DNA from: an uncultured bacterium
GTDB lineage: Bacteria > Cyanobacteriota > Vampirovibrionia > Gastranaerophilales > Gastranaerophilaceae
Assembly: GCA_900547155.1 (NCBI GenBank)
Contig: URFH01000021.1
Span: 1-42,322, forward strand
DNA length: 42,322 nt
Direction: 5' to 3'
A program made the position numbers and the translations under genes. Position 1 is the first letter of the stretch; every line of letters begins with the position of its first letter. A model generated the notes under the pieces. It made no database searches, was not told the origin of the DNA, and was given only the letters and a program-made list of their open reading frames with translations. Shown here piece after piece: positions 1-7,325 of the stretch.

Positions 1-2
1 CG

Positions 3-56
3 GACCCGCAGTTTGATACAAACGATCACCCCGTCAAATCCAAAACGTCCCCATAG
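3..56 (+). CDS. possible 3' end of an upstream gene (fragment)
   Basis: Frame 3 is open from the window edge to a TAG at 54-56 and reads as a hydrophilic tail (DPQFDTNDHPVKSKTSP). Codon use looks normal, but 17 residues are too few to identify anything. The stretch after it (57-119) is AT-rich and shows no gene. This is a weak call. Confidence 0.25.
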   Translation, partial: DPQFDTNDHPVKSKTSP

Positions 57-119
57 TATTCATAATTCAAAGTACTGTGTAATAAATATTATAGCACAAT
101 TTCCACCGGAAACCAGATG

Positions 120-437
120 CTAAACAGATATATCCATCAAAATTTTGTAATACAAACGAACTTTTTCTTCGGTTTCATTGTCCAATATTTTATTAATTTC
201 CTTAATCAGGCTGTCTTTGCTTTTTAAATGGGAAGTCTGGAAAAACATCTGCAATTCAATCCCCAGCACCGAAGAAATTCTCGTAATCAAATCAATAGAC
301 GGAACATTTTTCCCGCATTCTATTCTGCTTAAATGCTTCGGGTCTACACCTACGATTTCTGATAAACGCTCCTGCGTAAAACCTTTGCTTTTTCTAAGCT
401 CTTTTATTCGTTTTCCTAAATCTTTATTTTTGTCCAT
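120..437 (-). CDS. XRE-family HTH transcriptional regulator
   Basis: A 105-residue protein from the MDKNKDLGKRIKELR start. Residues about 7-62 form a Cro/C1-type helix-turn-helix (GFTQERLSEIVGVDPKHLS as helices 2-3, then the conserved IECGKNVPS turn). The remaining C-terminal tail is charged and helical, with no recognisable ligand domain. An upstream ATG at 491 would add 18 hydrophobic residues (MALFFIFAYVAIIFKRF) that do not belong to the family, so I prefer 437. It is divergent from the glycosyltransferase pair at 598. Function beyond DNA binding is unknown. Confidence 0.8.
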   Translation of the reverse strand: MDKNKDLGKRIKELRKSKGFTQERLSEIVGVDPKHLSRIECGKNVPSIDLITRISSVLGIELQMFFQTSHLKSKDSLIKEINKILDNETEEKVRLYYKILMDISV

Positions 438-597
438 ATCAAATCTCTTAAATATTATTGCAACATATGCAAATATAAAAAACAGCGCCATATATCACTA
501 TTTAGATTTAATGTTGACATTTTAGGTGTATAAATATACAATTCATGTAGATTTTTTAGGATAAATTCAACATTATATATCACATTAAGGAAAAAAT

Positions 598-1434
598 ATG
601 GAAAAGGTATCAATTATAATCCCCTGCTACAACCAATCTAAATATGTAATCGACGCAATCGAATCCGCTGCAGCGCAGACTTATCCGGAGATAGAAATTG
701 TTTGTATCAATGACGGTTCAACAGATGAAACCGCAGAAATAATCACCGGAATCGCCCCAAAATTCAAGCAAATGTTATTTTTAGACCAAAAAGAAAACAA
801 AGGCGTCGTAAAAGCAAGAAACCTCGCCATCAGCAAGTCAACAGGCACCTACATCCTGCCGTTGGACGCCGATGACGCAATTGAGCCTGATTATGTGGAA
901 AAAGCGGTAAAAATTCTGCAAAATAATCCCGAAATTGGCGTAGTTTATTGCAAAGCAAGATATTTCGGTTCAAAACAGGGAATCTGGAAGCTTCCTGAAT
1001 TTAACAAGAACGAAATGCTTTATACAAATCATGTTTTTGTAAGTGCATTGTTCAGAAAATCCGACTTTGAAAAGCTCGGCGGGTACAAAGAATATATGAA
1101 TGACGGCTATGAAGACTGGGATTTGTGGCTTTCATTTCTTGAAAACGGGTTTAAATTTCACCAAATCGACGAATTTTTATTCAATTACCGGCAATACAAA
1201 GAAGAATCCAGAACCTCCAAAATCACTAAAACACAGATGGATAATATTTACAAAAATATAATTTCCCATCATTTTCCGTTGTTTTTGGAGGAAAAATCCT
1301 TTATTGACAAGGTTTTTAGAGGGCAGTTAAAGAAATTGAACAAATACAAAAAACTTTTTAAAATAATGCTTTTTACAGCGATTGCAGAGTTTGCAGCGCT
1401 GATTGCGGTATTGTTTTTGCTTATTTGGACATAA
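598..1434 (+). CDS. family 2 glycosyltransferase (GT-A fold), C-terminal membrane helix
   Basis: A 278-residue GT2 enzyme. The N-terminal nucleotide-binding strand VSIIIPCYNQSKYV, the CINDGSTDET motif near residue 40 and the metal-binding D-x-D in LPLDADDAIEPDY near residue 90 are all intact. EDWDLWLSFLENG near residue 180 is the usual acceptor/catalytic-base region. The last ~25 residues (FTAIAEFAALIAVLFLLIW) are a membrane segment, so it probably acts at the inner face of the membrane in surface-glycan assembly. An AAGGA ribosome site lies 7 nt before the ATG. The next GT2 gene starts 3 nt after its stop, so the two are one operon. Acceptor sugar cannot be inferred. Confidence 0.9.
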   Translation: MEKVSIIIPCYNQSKYVIDAIESAAAQTYPEIEIVCINDGSTDETAEIITGIAPKFKQMLFLDQKENKGVVKARNLAISKSTGTYILPLDADDAIEPDYVEKAVKILQNNPEIGVVYCKARYFGSKQGIWKLPEFNKNEMLYTNHVFVSALFRKSDFEKLGGYKEYMNDGYEDWDLWLSFLENGFKFHQIDEFLFNYRQYKEESRTSKITKTQMDNIYKNIISHHFPLFLEEKSFIDKVFRGQLKKLNKYKKLFKIMLFTAIAEFAALIAVLFLLIWT

Positions 1435-1437
1435 ATT

Positions 1438-2349
1438 ATGAAACGAAAAATACCGTTTTTTTCAGACTTGTACGAAAAATACCGTAAAAAATTTTACGAA
1501 AAGTTCAACAGAGAACTCGATTACGGGCTAATCAGCCGCGCGCACGAAAAATACACAAATTCCATAATAAAAACACCCGCAAAATTTCTACATTTTGAAA
1601 AAACCGATAATCCCAAAATTTCTGTCATTATTCCTGTTTACAACCAGTTTGAATTGACAATGAAATGCCTCGAATCGATATTGCAGAGCACAAAAGCAAA
1701 AAACTACGAAATAATCTTAATCGACGACCATTCAACCGACGAAACCCGAAAAATCGAGGAATACGTAAAAAATATCAAAGTAATCAGAAACGAAAAAAAC
1801 GCAGGATTTTTGAAAAACTGCAATTCAGGGGCAAAAGCCGCAAAAGGCGAATATTTGTACTTGCTCAACAACGACACCCAGCTTCTTGAAAATGCGATGG
1901 AAAAGCTTGCTGAAATTTTAGATAAAGTAAAAGATTGCGGCGCAGCCGGCTCAAAATTAATCTTTCCCGACGGAAAATTGCAGGGCGCAGGCTCAATAAT
2001 AAAAAAAGACGGCAGCACTGCCTCCATAGGGATTTTCAAAAACCCGCTTGCTCCTGAATTCAACGAGCTTAAAGAGGTAAATTATTGCTGCGGAGCGAGC
2101 CTGATGGTCAGAAAAGCGCTCTGGGACAACCTCGGCGGCTTTGACACATTGTTTTCTCCCGGTTATTACGAAGAAACAGACCTGTGCCTGAGAATCAAAG
2201 AAATCGGCTGCAAAACCATTTATCAGCCGGAGTCCGAAGTAATACATTTTTGCGGGTGCAGCTTTAAAGAAAGCACAGAGCGGCTAATCAAGCAAAACAG
2301 AAAAAAATTCCTGAAAAAATGGCGCGGCAGGCTGAAAAATCTAAAATAA
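1438..2349 (+). CDS. family 2 glycosyltransferase, rhamnosyltransferase-like
   Basis: A 303-residue GT2 protein with ~55 extra N-terminal basic residues before the fold begins at KISVIIPVYNQFELT. IDDHSTDET and LLNNDTQLLE (the D-x-D equivalent is NND, as in many rhamnosyltransferase-like GT2s) follow. NYCCGASLMVRKALWDNLGG and YYEETDLCLRIKEIG are the typical acceptor-site blocks. No membrane segment. It sits 3 nt after the preceding GT2 and ends in a strong terminator, so the operon is these two genes. Likely job: consecutive sugar additions to a cell-surface polysaccharide (inference). Confidence 0.9.
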   Translation: MKRKIPFFSDLYEKYRKKFYEKFNRELDYGLISRAHEKYTNSIIKTPAKFLHFEKTDNPKISVIIPVYNQFELTMKCLESILQSTKAKNYEIILIDDHSTDETRKIEEYVKNIKVIRNEKNAGFLKNCNSGAKAAKGEYLYLLNNDTQLLENAMEKLAEILDKVKDCGAAGSKLIFPDGKLQGAGSIIKKDGSTASIGIFKNPLAPEFNELKEVNYCCGASLMVRKALWDNLGGFDTLFSPGYYEETDLCLRIKEIGCKTIYQPESEVIHFCGCSFKESTERLIKQNRKKFLKKWRGRLKNLK

Positions 2350-2382
2350 AACCGGTGCAGGCAGATTCCCGCGCCGGTTTTT
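2348..2382. terminator. bidirectional intrinsic terminator
   Basis: Arms AAAACCGGTGC and GCGCCGGTTTTT pair with one mismatch, with A-run and T-run on either side. It lies between the convergent GT2 gene (stop at 2349) and the M20 peptidase (stop at 2391), so it can serve both strands. Confidence 0.85.
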
Positions 2383-2390
2383 GTTAATTG

Positions 2391-3629
2391 CTATTTGTTG
2401 AAAATTAAAAACATGTTTTTTATCGATTCGTAGCCTTTCAGGTATGAAGCTGCGTCCATTTTTTCATCCGGCGAATGCATGTTGAAAACATCCGCGCTGC
2501 CGATTAGATAGGGCTTGAATGGAACGCCGTTTTTGTTTTTTTGTTTTGCATAAACGTGCGTTTCCGCACCTGCGTGGAAAGAGCTGATGTCGGGCTTTAA
2601 GCCGGCTTTTTCGCAGGCTTCTTTTCCGACTTTTTCAATCGTATCGTCATTTGAACGCTCAAAAGCAGGTAAATGCGGGGTTACAAGGAACTCTGCGGAG
2701 GCGATTCCGTCATATTTTTTGTTAAAATCTTCGACAATTTTTTGGATTTTTGCGATTAATTCGTTTTCTGTATCGACCTCGGAGCTCCTGATGGAATATC
2801 TGGCGCGTGCGTGGGTGTTTATGAGGTTTGTCATTGATTTTTCGCTGATGTAGTCCACAAAACATTCGGATTTTATGCTTTCATCGCTGATTTGCTTGAT
2901 ACAGGGCTCAACGCCGCCTCCAATTACGCTTCCGACGTTGATTGAGGTGATTACGCCGAGTTCATTTGCCTTGTAAACGCCCTGCGGGATTTCGTTTATC
3001 AGCTCGGCAATGAGTTTTACGGCGTTTGCGCGGGTTTTGTCGGCTATATCAATACCTGAATGCCCACCTTTGAAAGCGTTTACGCTTAAAATTGCGTTTG
3101 TGTAGCTTGCGCCGGCAACAAGGATTTGTCCGGCTTTGTCTGCGTCGATTACGAGCACATATTCGGATTCAAGGCGTGAAAAATCAAAGTGATTTATGCC
3201 GGAAAGCCCCTGTTCTTCGTCTTTTGTGAACACAAGTTCAAGACCTCCGTGTTTTAAGTCTTTATCGGACGCAATTTCCATCGCAAGCTGCATTGCAGCG
3301 GCAACGCCGGCTTTGTCATCCGCGCCGAGTGTGCGTTTTTTGTCCGTTTCAATGAATTTGCCGTCATAGCAAATGTTCACGGGTGAATTATCGCCGATTA
3401 CGTCCATGTGGGCGGAGAGGGCAACCGGTTTTTTCGTTGGGTCGGTGGCGGGAATTTTTGCGATTACGTTTTTAAAGTCGTCGTATTCGGCTTTTATGCC
3501 CGCATTTGTTAATATTTCAATGATTTTATCGGAAACTTTGTCTTCCTGTCCGGACGGGGAGGGGATTTTCGCCAGAGTGCAGAACAGGTCGATGAGTTTG
3601 TTTTCTTTTCTTAAATTTTCGATTTCCAT
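2391..3629 (-). CDS. M20-family metallopeptidase, PepT-like
   Basis: A 412-residue cytosolic zinc peptidase of the peptidase-T-like branch of M20. Metal and catalytic residues are visible in order: H74 and D76 in LSAHMDVIGD, D104/D105 in LGADDKAG, E138/E139 in TKDEEQG, an Asp in VIDAD near 162, and a C-terminal His in SFHAGAETHVYA. The middle third carries the dimerisation (lid) domain. Expected activity is removal of N-terminal residues from di- or tripeptides. An AAAGGAG site precedes the ATG at good spacing. Monocistronic, between a terminator and the repeat-flanked transposase. Confidence 0.9.
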   Translation of the reverse strand: MEIENLRKENKLIDLFCTLAKIPSPSGQEDKVSDKIIEILTNAGIKAEYDDFKNVIAKIPATDPTKKPVALSAHMDVIGDNSPVNICYDGKFIETDKKRTLGADDKAGVAAAMQLAMEIASDKDLKHGGLELVFTKDEEQGLSGINHFDFSRLESEYVLVIDADKAGQILVAGASYTNAILSVNAFKGGHSGIDIADKTRANAVKLIAELINEIPQGVYKANELGVITSINVGSVIGGGVEPCIKQISDESIKSECFVDYISEKSMTNLINTHARARYSIRSSEVDTENELIAKIQKIVEDFNKKYDGIASAEFLVTPHLPAFERSNDDTIEKVGKEACEKAGLKPDISSFHAGAETHVYAKQKNKNGVPFKPYLIGSADVFNMHSPDEKMDAASYLKGYESIKNMFLIFNK

Positions 3630-3711
3630 AATATAATTCTCCTTTGCGGATTCATTATAACATCTTTTTAATTATTGGTGCCCCTCTACTTTGTTTTTCA
3701 CGTTTGTTGGC

Positions 3712-3820
3712 GGTGGGAACCGCTTCGCTATTCCCACCCTACTTTATCGCCCCCGTAGGGTGGGAATAGCAACAGCAAAAAACACCGGATTATTTTACAA
3801 GCGACGCAGCGGTTCCCACC
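3712..3820. repeat. REP doublet (REPIN-like) next to the RAYT
   Basis: Nested inverted repeats. The outer arms GGTGGGAACCGCTTCGC and its near-complement ending GCGGTTCCCACC enclose inner arms GCTATTCCCACCCTAC / GTAGGGTGGGAATAGC. That is two REP palindromes in opposite orientation, the layout of REPINs. It lies just beyond the 3' end of the transposase. Confidence 0.85.
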
Positions 3821-3832
3821 AGCACTATTTTC

Positions 3833-3916
3833 ACCCTACTTTATTGCCAACGTAGGGTGGGAATAGCATGGTAAAAAACGCCGCATTATTTTACAAGCGA
3901 CGCAGCGGTTCCCACC
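3833..3916. repeat. partial REP doublet
   Basis: A second copy of the same element that lacks the left outer arm. It starts at the inner CCCACC-type arm region and ends in GCGGTTCCCACC, 12 nt after the first copy and immediately before the transposase stop. Confidence 0.8.
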
Positions 3917-3924
3917 AGCACCAA

Positions 3925-4461
3925 CTACTCAAAATCCAACCCAACAATCTTATTCTTATCCTCAAAATTGCACCATGAAGAATCATAAAACCCCATTTTT
4001 ACAAACTTTTTAAAAGAAGAATATTCATATTTCCCCACAACTTTGACATACCCATGTTTTATGGGATTAAAATGAACATAATCCAAATGCTTTGCCAAAT
4101 CCTCTTCATCCCTGATGGTATGTTCCCAATAACGCCGCTGCCAGATACCTTTTTCACCCTTTTTAATTTTGCTTTGACTCAAAAAAGCCGCATTTTTCGG
4201 CATTTTTAAAGAAAAATTATATTTTATTGAATATATAATTTTTGGATAATCCTCAACATTTTGGAGTTTTAAAATTAAATGCATATGGTCAGGAAGAACC
4301 ACCGCAGCATAAATTTCAAACGGAAATTTTTCCAGCGCAGATTTGAATGATTTTCTTAAAATATCAATATTTTCTATGAGTATCTTCTGACGTTCATTTG
4401 TAACGATTGTTACAAAAATATAATTAAAACCATTAAGAAAAAGCCGGGTATAATTTGACAT
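3925..4461 (-). CDS. REP-associated tyrosine transposase (RAYT, Y1/IS200-like)
   Basis: A 178-residue HUH-type single-strand DNA transposase. The metal-binding H-x-H lies in PDHMHLILK near residue 75, and the catalytic tyrosine is probably in the conserved block LDYVHFNPIKHGYV near residue 145. IWQRRYWEHTIRDEEDL is the family signature between them. I chose the ATG at 4461 (MSNYTRLFLNG), which matches family N-termini; upstream starts at 4488 or 4518 add residues unlike the family. A TTTACA/TAAAAT promoter sits directly before this ATG with no ribosome site. REP doublets flank the gene on both sides, which is typical of these domesticated transposases that mobilise REP sequences. Confidence 0.92.
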   Translation of the reverse strand: MSNYTRLFLNGFNYIFVTIVTNERQKILIENIDILRKSFKSALEKFPFEIYAAVVLPDHMHLILKLQNVEDYPKIIYSIKYNFSLKMPKNAAFLSQSKIKKGEKGIWQRRYWEHTIRDEEDLAKHLDYVHFNPIKHGYVKVVGKYEYSSFKKFVKMGFYDSSWCNFEDKNKIVGLDFE

Positions 4462-4468
4462 AAATTTT

Positions 4469-4497
4469 ATTTTATCATGATTTAACATAAGTGTAAA
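4469..4497 (-). promoter_or_regulatory. promoter of the RAYT gene, leaderless layout
   Basis: On the minus strand TTTACA (4492-4497), a 17-nt spacer, then TAAAAT (4469-4474). The -10 box ends 7 nt before the ATG, so transcription should start at or next to the start codon. Confidence 0.6.
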
Positions 4498-4536
4498 AAC
4501 GCGACAAAGTTGCTCCATTTTTTCACATTCATTGCC

Positions 4537-4645
4537 GGTGGGAACCGCTTCGCTATTCCCACCCTACTTTATCGCCCCCGTAGGGTGGGAATAGCATGGC
4601 AAAAAAACGCCCCATTATTTCACAAGCGACGCAGCGGTTCCCACC
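4537..4645. repeat. REP doublet upstream of the RAYT
   Basis: A full copy of the same nested palindrome as 3712-3820, in the same orientation, on the 5' side of the transposase. The two full copies bracket the gene. Confidence 0.85.
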
Positions 4646-4669
4646 AACAGCAAACTATTAAAAGCCATA

Positions 4670-4698
4670 TTGAACAGCGCGCCCAATTGTGGAATAAT
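4670..4698 (+). promoter_or_regulatory. promoter of the phosphomannomutase gene
   Basis: TTGAAC (4670-4675), a 17-nt spacer, then AATAAT (4693-4698) preceded by TGG, i.e. an extended -10. The ATG follows 34 nt later with a GGAG ribosome site. Confidence 0.55.
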
Positions 4699-4732
4699 AA
4701 AAAAAGCAAATTAGATTAAACGGAGCGCAGAT

Positions 4733-6211
4733 ATGGCTATAACACTTGATATGAGAGCATTCGGAAAGAACGATATTCGCGGGATTTACGGCGAAGACGT
4801 GACGGAAGAACTGTTTTTTTACACAGGAAAAGGCTATATCCGCTTTATCGAAGAAAATTCCAACCTTGAAGCGAAAAATATCTGGGTCACAGTGACGCGC
4901 GATGTGCGTTTGAGCTCCGATTCTTTGACAAAATCGCTGATAAAAGGCGTTGTTTCGACCGGAGCAAACGTTCTTAACCTGGGCGAAGCCCCCACGCCGC
5001 TTGGTTATTACTCGGAATTCGCACCGATTCCCTCTGACGTAATCGGCTCGGGAAAAATCAACGGAGCCCTGATTGTCACCGCAAGCCATAACCCAAGCGA
5101 ATATAACGGGTTAAAAATGACTTTTGACAAGTGTTCAATGACCGAGGAGCAGATTAAGCGCGTAAAAACCCTTACAATGGAGGAATTCAACGCGCGTGAA
5201 GCCTCAAACCGCCACGGCGTAACAAAAAACTACGACATTATTGAACAATACACGGAAAGCATAGTGAACAAATTCGCGTCCATCGGCAAAGGCATAAAAG
5301 TCGTTGTTGACAGCGGAAACGCAACGGGCGGAATCGTCGGCCCGAAGCTATACAGGGATTTGGGCTGCGAAGTTATTGAACTTTTCTCTGAGCCTGACGG
5401 AAATTTCCCGAACCACCACCCCAACCCGAGCGACGAAAAGACGCTTGACGCAATAAAAAAGGCCGTTGTGGAACACAACGCGGATTTAGGCATTGCGTTT
5501 GACGGGGATTCTGACAGAATCGGCGTTATTGACTCAAAAGGCAGCGCTTTAACGGGTGACAAGCTTTTATTAATCTACGCTATGGACGTTATCGAGCAAT
5601 TATCAAAACGCGGCGAAAAACCGGTTGTCGTATCCGAAGTAAAATGCTCACAGGTGCTCTATGACACGATTAACACCTGCGGCGGGTGCGCAATCATGAC
5701 AAAAACAGGGCACGGTTACATAAAATCAAAAATGAAAGAAGAAAACGCCATTCTTGCGGGCGAAATGAGCGGTCATATTTTCTTCAAGGACAGATATTAC
5801 GGTTTTGACGACGCGATTTATGCGGGGTGCAGGATTATTGAAATTATTGCAAAACACAAGCAAAACAACCCCGATTTCCGGCTGGAATCGCTGCTTGCGC
5901 CGTTTGATGAGGTTTTCACCTCAAAAGAAGTGCGGTTTCGCTGTCCGAACGAGTGCAAAAAGCCGGTTATGGACGAGTTGAAAAAAACTGTGGAGAAAAA
6001 GCCCGAAATGTTCACCACGCCCATAAAAGAAATCGTTACAATTGACGGGATGAGGATTATTCTTGAAGACGGATTTGCGATGATTCGCCAGAGCAACACA
6101 GAGCCCGTTTTTACGCTCCGTTTTGAGGCAAAATCGCAGCAGAATTGCGAAATGTATCAAGACGCGATGGTGAAAGTGCTCGACAAGCTGGTTAAGAAGT
6201 ATTCGGAATAG
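4733..6211 (+). CDS. phosphomannomutase/phosphoglucomutase
   Basis: A 492-residue alpha-D-phosphohexomutase that interconverts 1- and 6-phosphates of mannose and/or glucose, feeding sugar-nucleotide and surface-glycan synthesis. All four active-site loops are visible: the phosphoserine loop VTASHNPSEYNG (S118), the Mg-binding loop FDGDSDR (D257, D259, D261), the sugar-binding loop GEMSGH near 345 and the phosphate-binding loop RQSNTEP near 450. The family norm is about 455-500 residues, so it is full length. The sequence does not decide between glucose and mannose. Its own promoter lies just inside the repeat-flanked region left of it. Confidence 0.92.
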   Translation: MAITLDMRAFGKNDIRGIYGEDVTEELFFYTGKGYIRFIEENSNLEAKNIWVTVTRDVRLSSDSLTKSLIKGVVSTGANVLNLGEAPTPLGYYSEFAPIPSDVIGSGKINGALIVTASHNPSEYNGLKMTFDKCSMTEEQIKRVKTLTMEEFNAREASNRHGVTKNYDIIEQYTESIVNKFASIGKGIKVVVDSGNATGGIVGPKLYRDLGCEVIELFSEPDGNFPNHHPNPSDEKTLDAIKKAVVEHNADLGIAFDGDSDRIGVIDSKGSALTGDKLLLIYAMDVIEQLSKRGEKPVVVSEVKCSQVLYDTINTCGGCAIMTKTGHGYIKSKMKEENAILAGEMSGHIFFKDRYYGFDDAIYAGCRIIEIIAKHKQNNPDFRLESLLAPFDEVFTSKEVRFRCPNECKKPVMDELKKTVEKKPEMFTTPIKEIVTIDGMRIILEDGFAMIRQSNTEPVFTLRFEAKSQQNCEMYQDAMVKVLDKLVKKYSE

Positions 6212-6482
6212 TTTTTTGAATTTACACGCGTTGGCGTTTTTCGCAAGCTGCCATCTTGAAGTTGGTTGACTGTTTTTTGGTGAAAATCTCTGTTTTTTCG
6301 TTTGAAGATAACATTTCAAGAGGGTTAGACCCTGAAACAAGTTCAGGGTGACATCGGGTTGGTGAAAATTCCCGTTTGTGCTCAAATTTGTAAAGTAATG
6401 TAACAAACAAGCTTAAAATCCTAAAGTTTTCCCTCTTGTTTGCCGATATAAATAGTACAAGCAATAAGGGGTATCGCAAAAA
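6212..6482. other. intergenic region with one palindrome
   Basis: 270 nt without a gene. It holds one TGAA/TTCA palindrome (6329-6349). The only other signal is a TATAAA-like -10 near 6446 followed by an AAGGGG ribosome site before the next ATG. Confidence 0.5.
6329..6349. repeat. short TGAA/TTCA palindrome
   Basis: ACCCTGAA and TTCAGGGT arms around ACAAG, followed by GACA. This is a member of the dispersed palindrome family also found at 25293, 25877, 33317 and 39279 and in the 40 kb repeat block. Confidence 0.75.
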
Positions 6483-7013
6483 ATGGGAATTGGCATCACA
6501 AGTTTAACAGCAAAAACAAATTACGTTGACACTCAGTCAATCAATGAAATAGCAAAACAAATTTTTGCTAACGCAGAAACAAAATCTCAGGCTTTTGAAT
6601 TGACTTCAACTGATTTGTCAAAATTCCGCAGACCCGAAGTCGGCATTGATTTGTACAACAACAAAAACAACATTGATGTTACAAAACAAATCGCAATCAG
6701 AAACGCAGGGCTCGATATCAATTTGAACGCCAATTTCATCGCTAATGTTCAATATTTGAACGCTCAGGCTGCTCAGGGCACTCAAAAAGTAAACAGAGCA
6801 GTTGAAGGCAAGCTCATTGCCCCCGTTGCAGAAGGTGAAGCCGCACAAACCAGAGAAGTCGTTGCGCTCCCCAAAAGTGTTGAGCTCAACAACTCAAAAA
6901 GCCTCGACAAAGACAAAAGAGGCTCAAATCCATTCTCTTTCTTCGCAATGAACACCAAAAAAGACAATCAACAGCCCGCTGAAGCTGAAAAAAATATCAA
7001 CATTTTCGCATAA
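6483..7013 (+). CDS. hypothetical protein, 176 aa
   Basis: Unrecognised. The protein is rich in Asn, Gln and Ala, has no signal peptide or membrane helix, and looks largely helical in the first two thirds (NINEIAKQIFANAET-type amphipathic stretches). A flexible charged tail ends in NPFSFFAMNTKKD. The ATG has an AAGGGG site 12 nt upstream. A strong terminator follows, so it is monocistronic. The composition resembles the other small orphan genes in this window (10825, 11147). Coding looks real from length and flanking signals; no function can be proposed. Confidence 0.75.
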   Translation: MGIGITSLTAKTNYVDTQSINEIAKQIFANAETKSQAFELTSTDLSKFRRPEVGIDLYNNKNNIDVTKQIAIRNAGLDINLNANFIANVQYLNAQAAQGTQKVNRAVEGKLIAPVAEGEAAQTREVVALPKSVELNNSKSLDKDKRGSNPFSFFAMNTKKDNQQPAEAEKNINIFA

Positions 7014-7076
7014 TTAACTAACCCTTATAAAAACCAACCATTCCTATTCCCCAATCTAAAACAACATTGCTTGTTT

Positions 7077-7104
7077 AAAAGGTAAGCCTCCCGCTTACCT
7101 TTTT
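7077..7104 (+). terminator. intrinsic terminator
   Basis: Perfect 11-bp stem AAAAGGTAAGC / GCTTACCTTTT with a 5-nt loop, followed by TATTTTT. It ends the 6483-7013 transcript. Confidence 0.9.
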
Positions 7105-7325
7105 ATTTTTTATATAGGACGGGAATCGGGTTCATCTTTTTCATGATTGTAGCGGTTGTTTGTCTTGAAAGCTCGCGATAAACGGCATTGCGCCGCCAGC
7201 CTGCGCTGACAGCTCCAGCCTTGGCTCGCTTCCGCTAGGGGCACAGCCCCGTCACACGCCTGGTTTGCGCCGCCATGGGGCGGGAATCGGGTTTTTGCTG
7301 CTAAAAGTGCGTGGCGAGCAGATAA
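7105..7325. other. GC-rich intergenic stretch
   Basis: No gene seen. Bases about 7170-7290 are much richer in G+C than their surroundings. They contain a GGGGC/GCCCC hairpin and two near-copies of a GACGGGAATCGGGTT-like word (about 7118 and 7278). It lies between the terminator at 7077 and the stop of the histidine kinase. Confidence 0.4.

Noticed and set aside
4462..4518. Longer start for the RAYT protein
   Set aside because: Extra N-terminal residues do not match the family, and the promoter boxes lie inside this stretch, so the added codons would not be transcribed from it.
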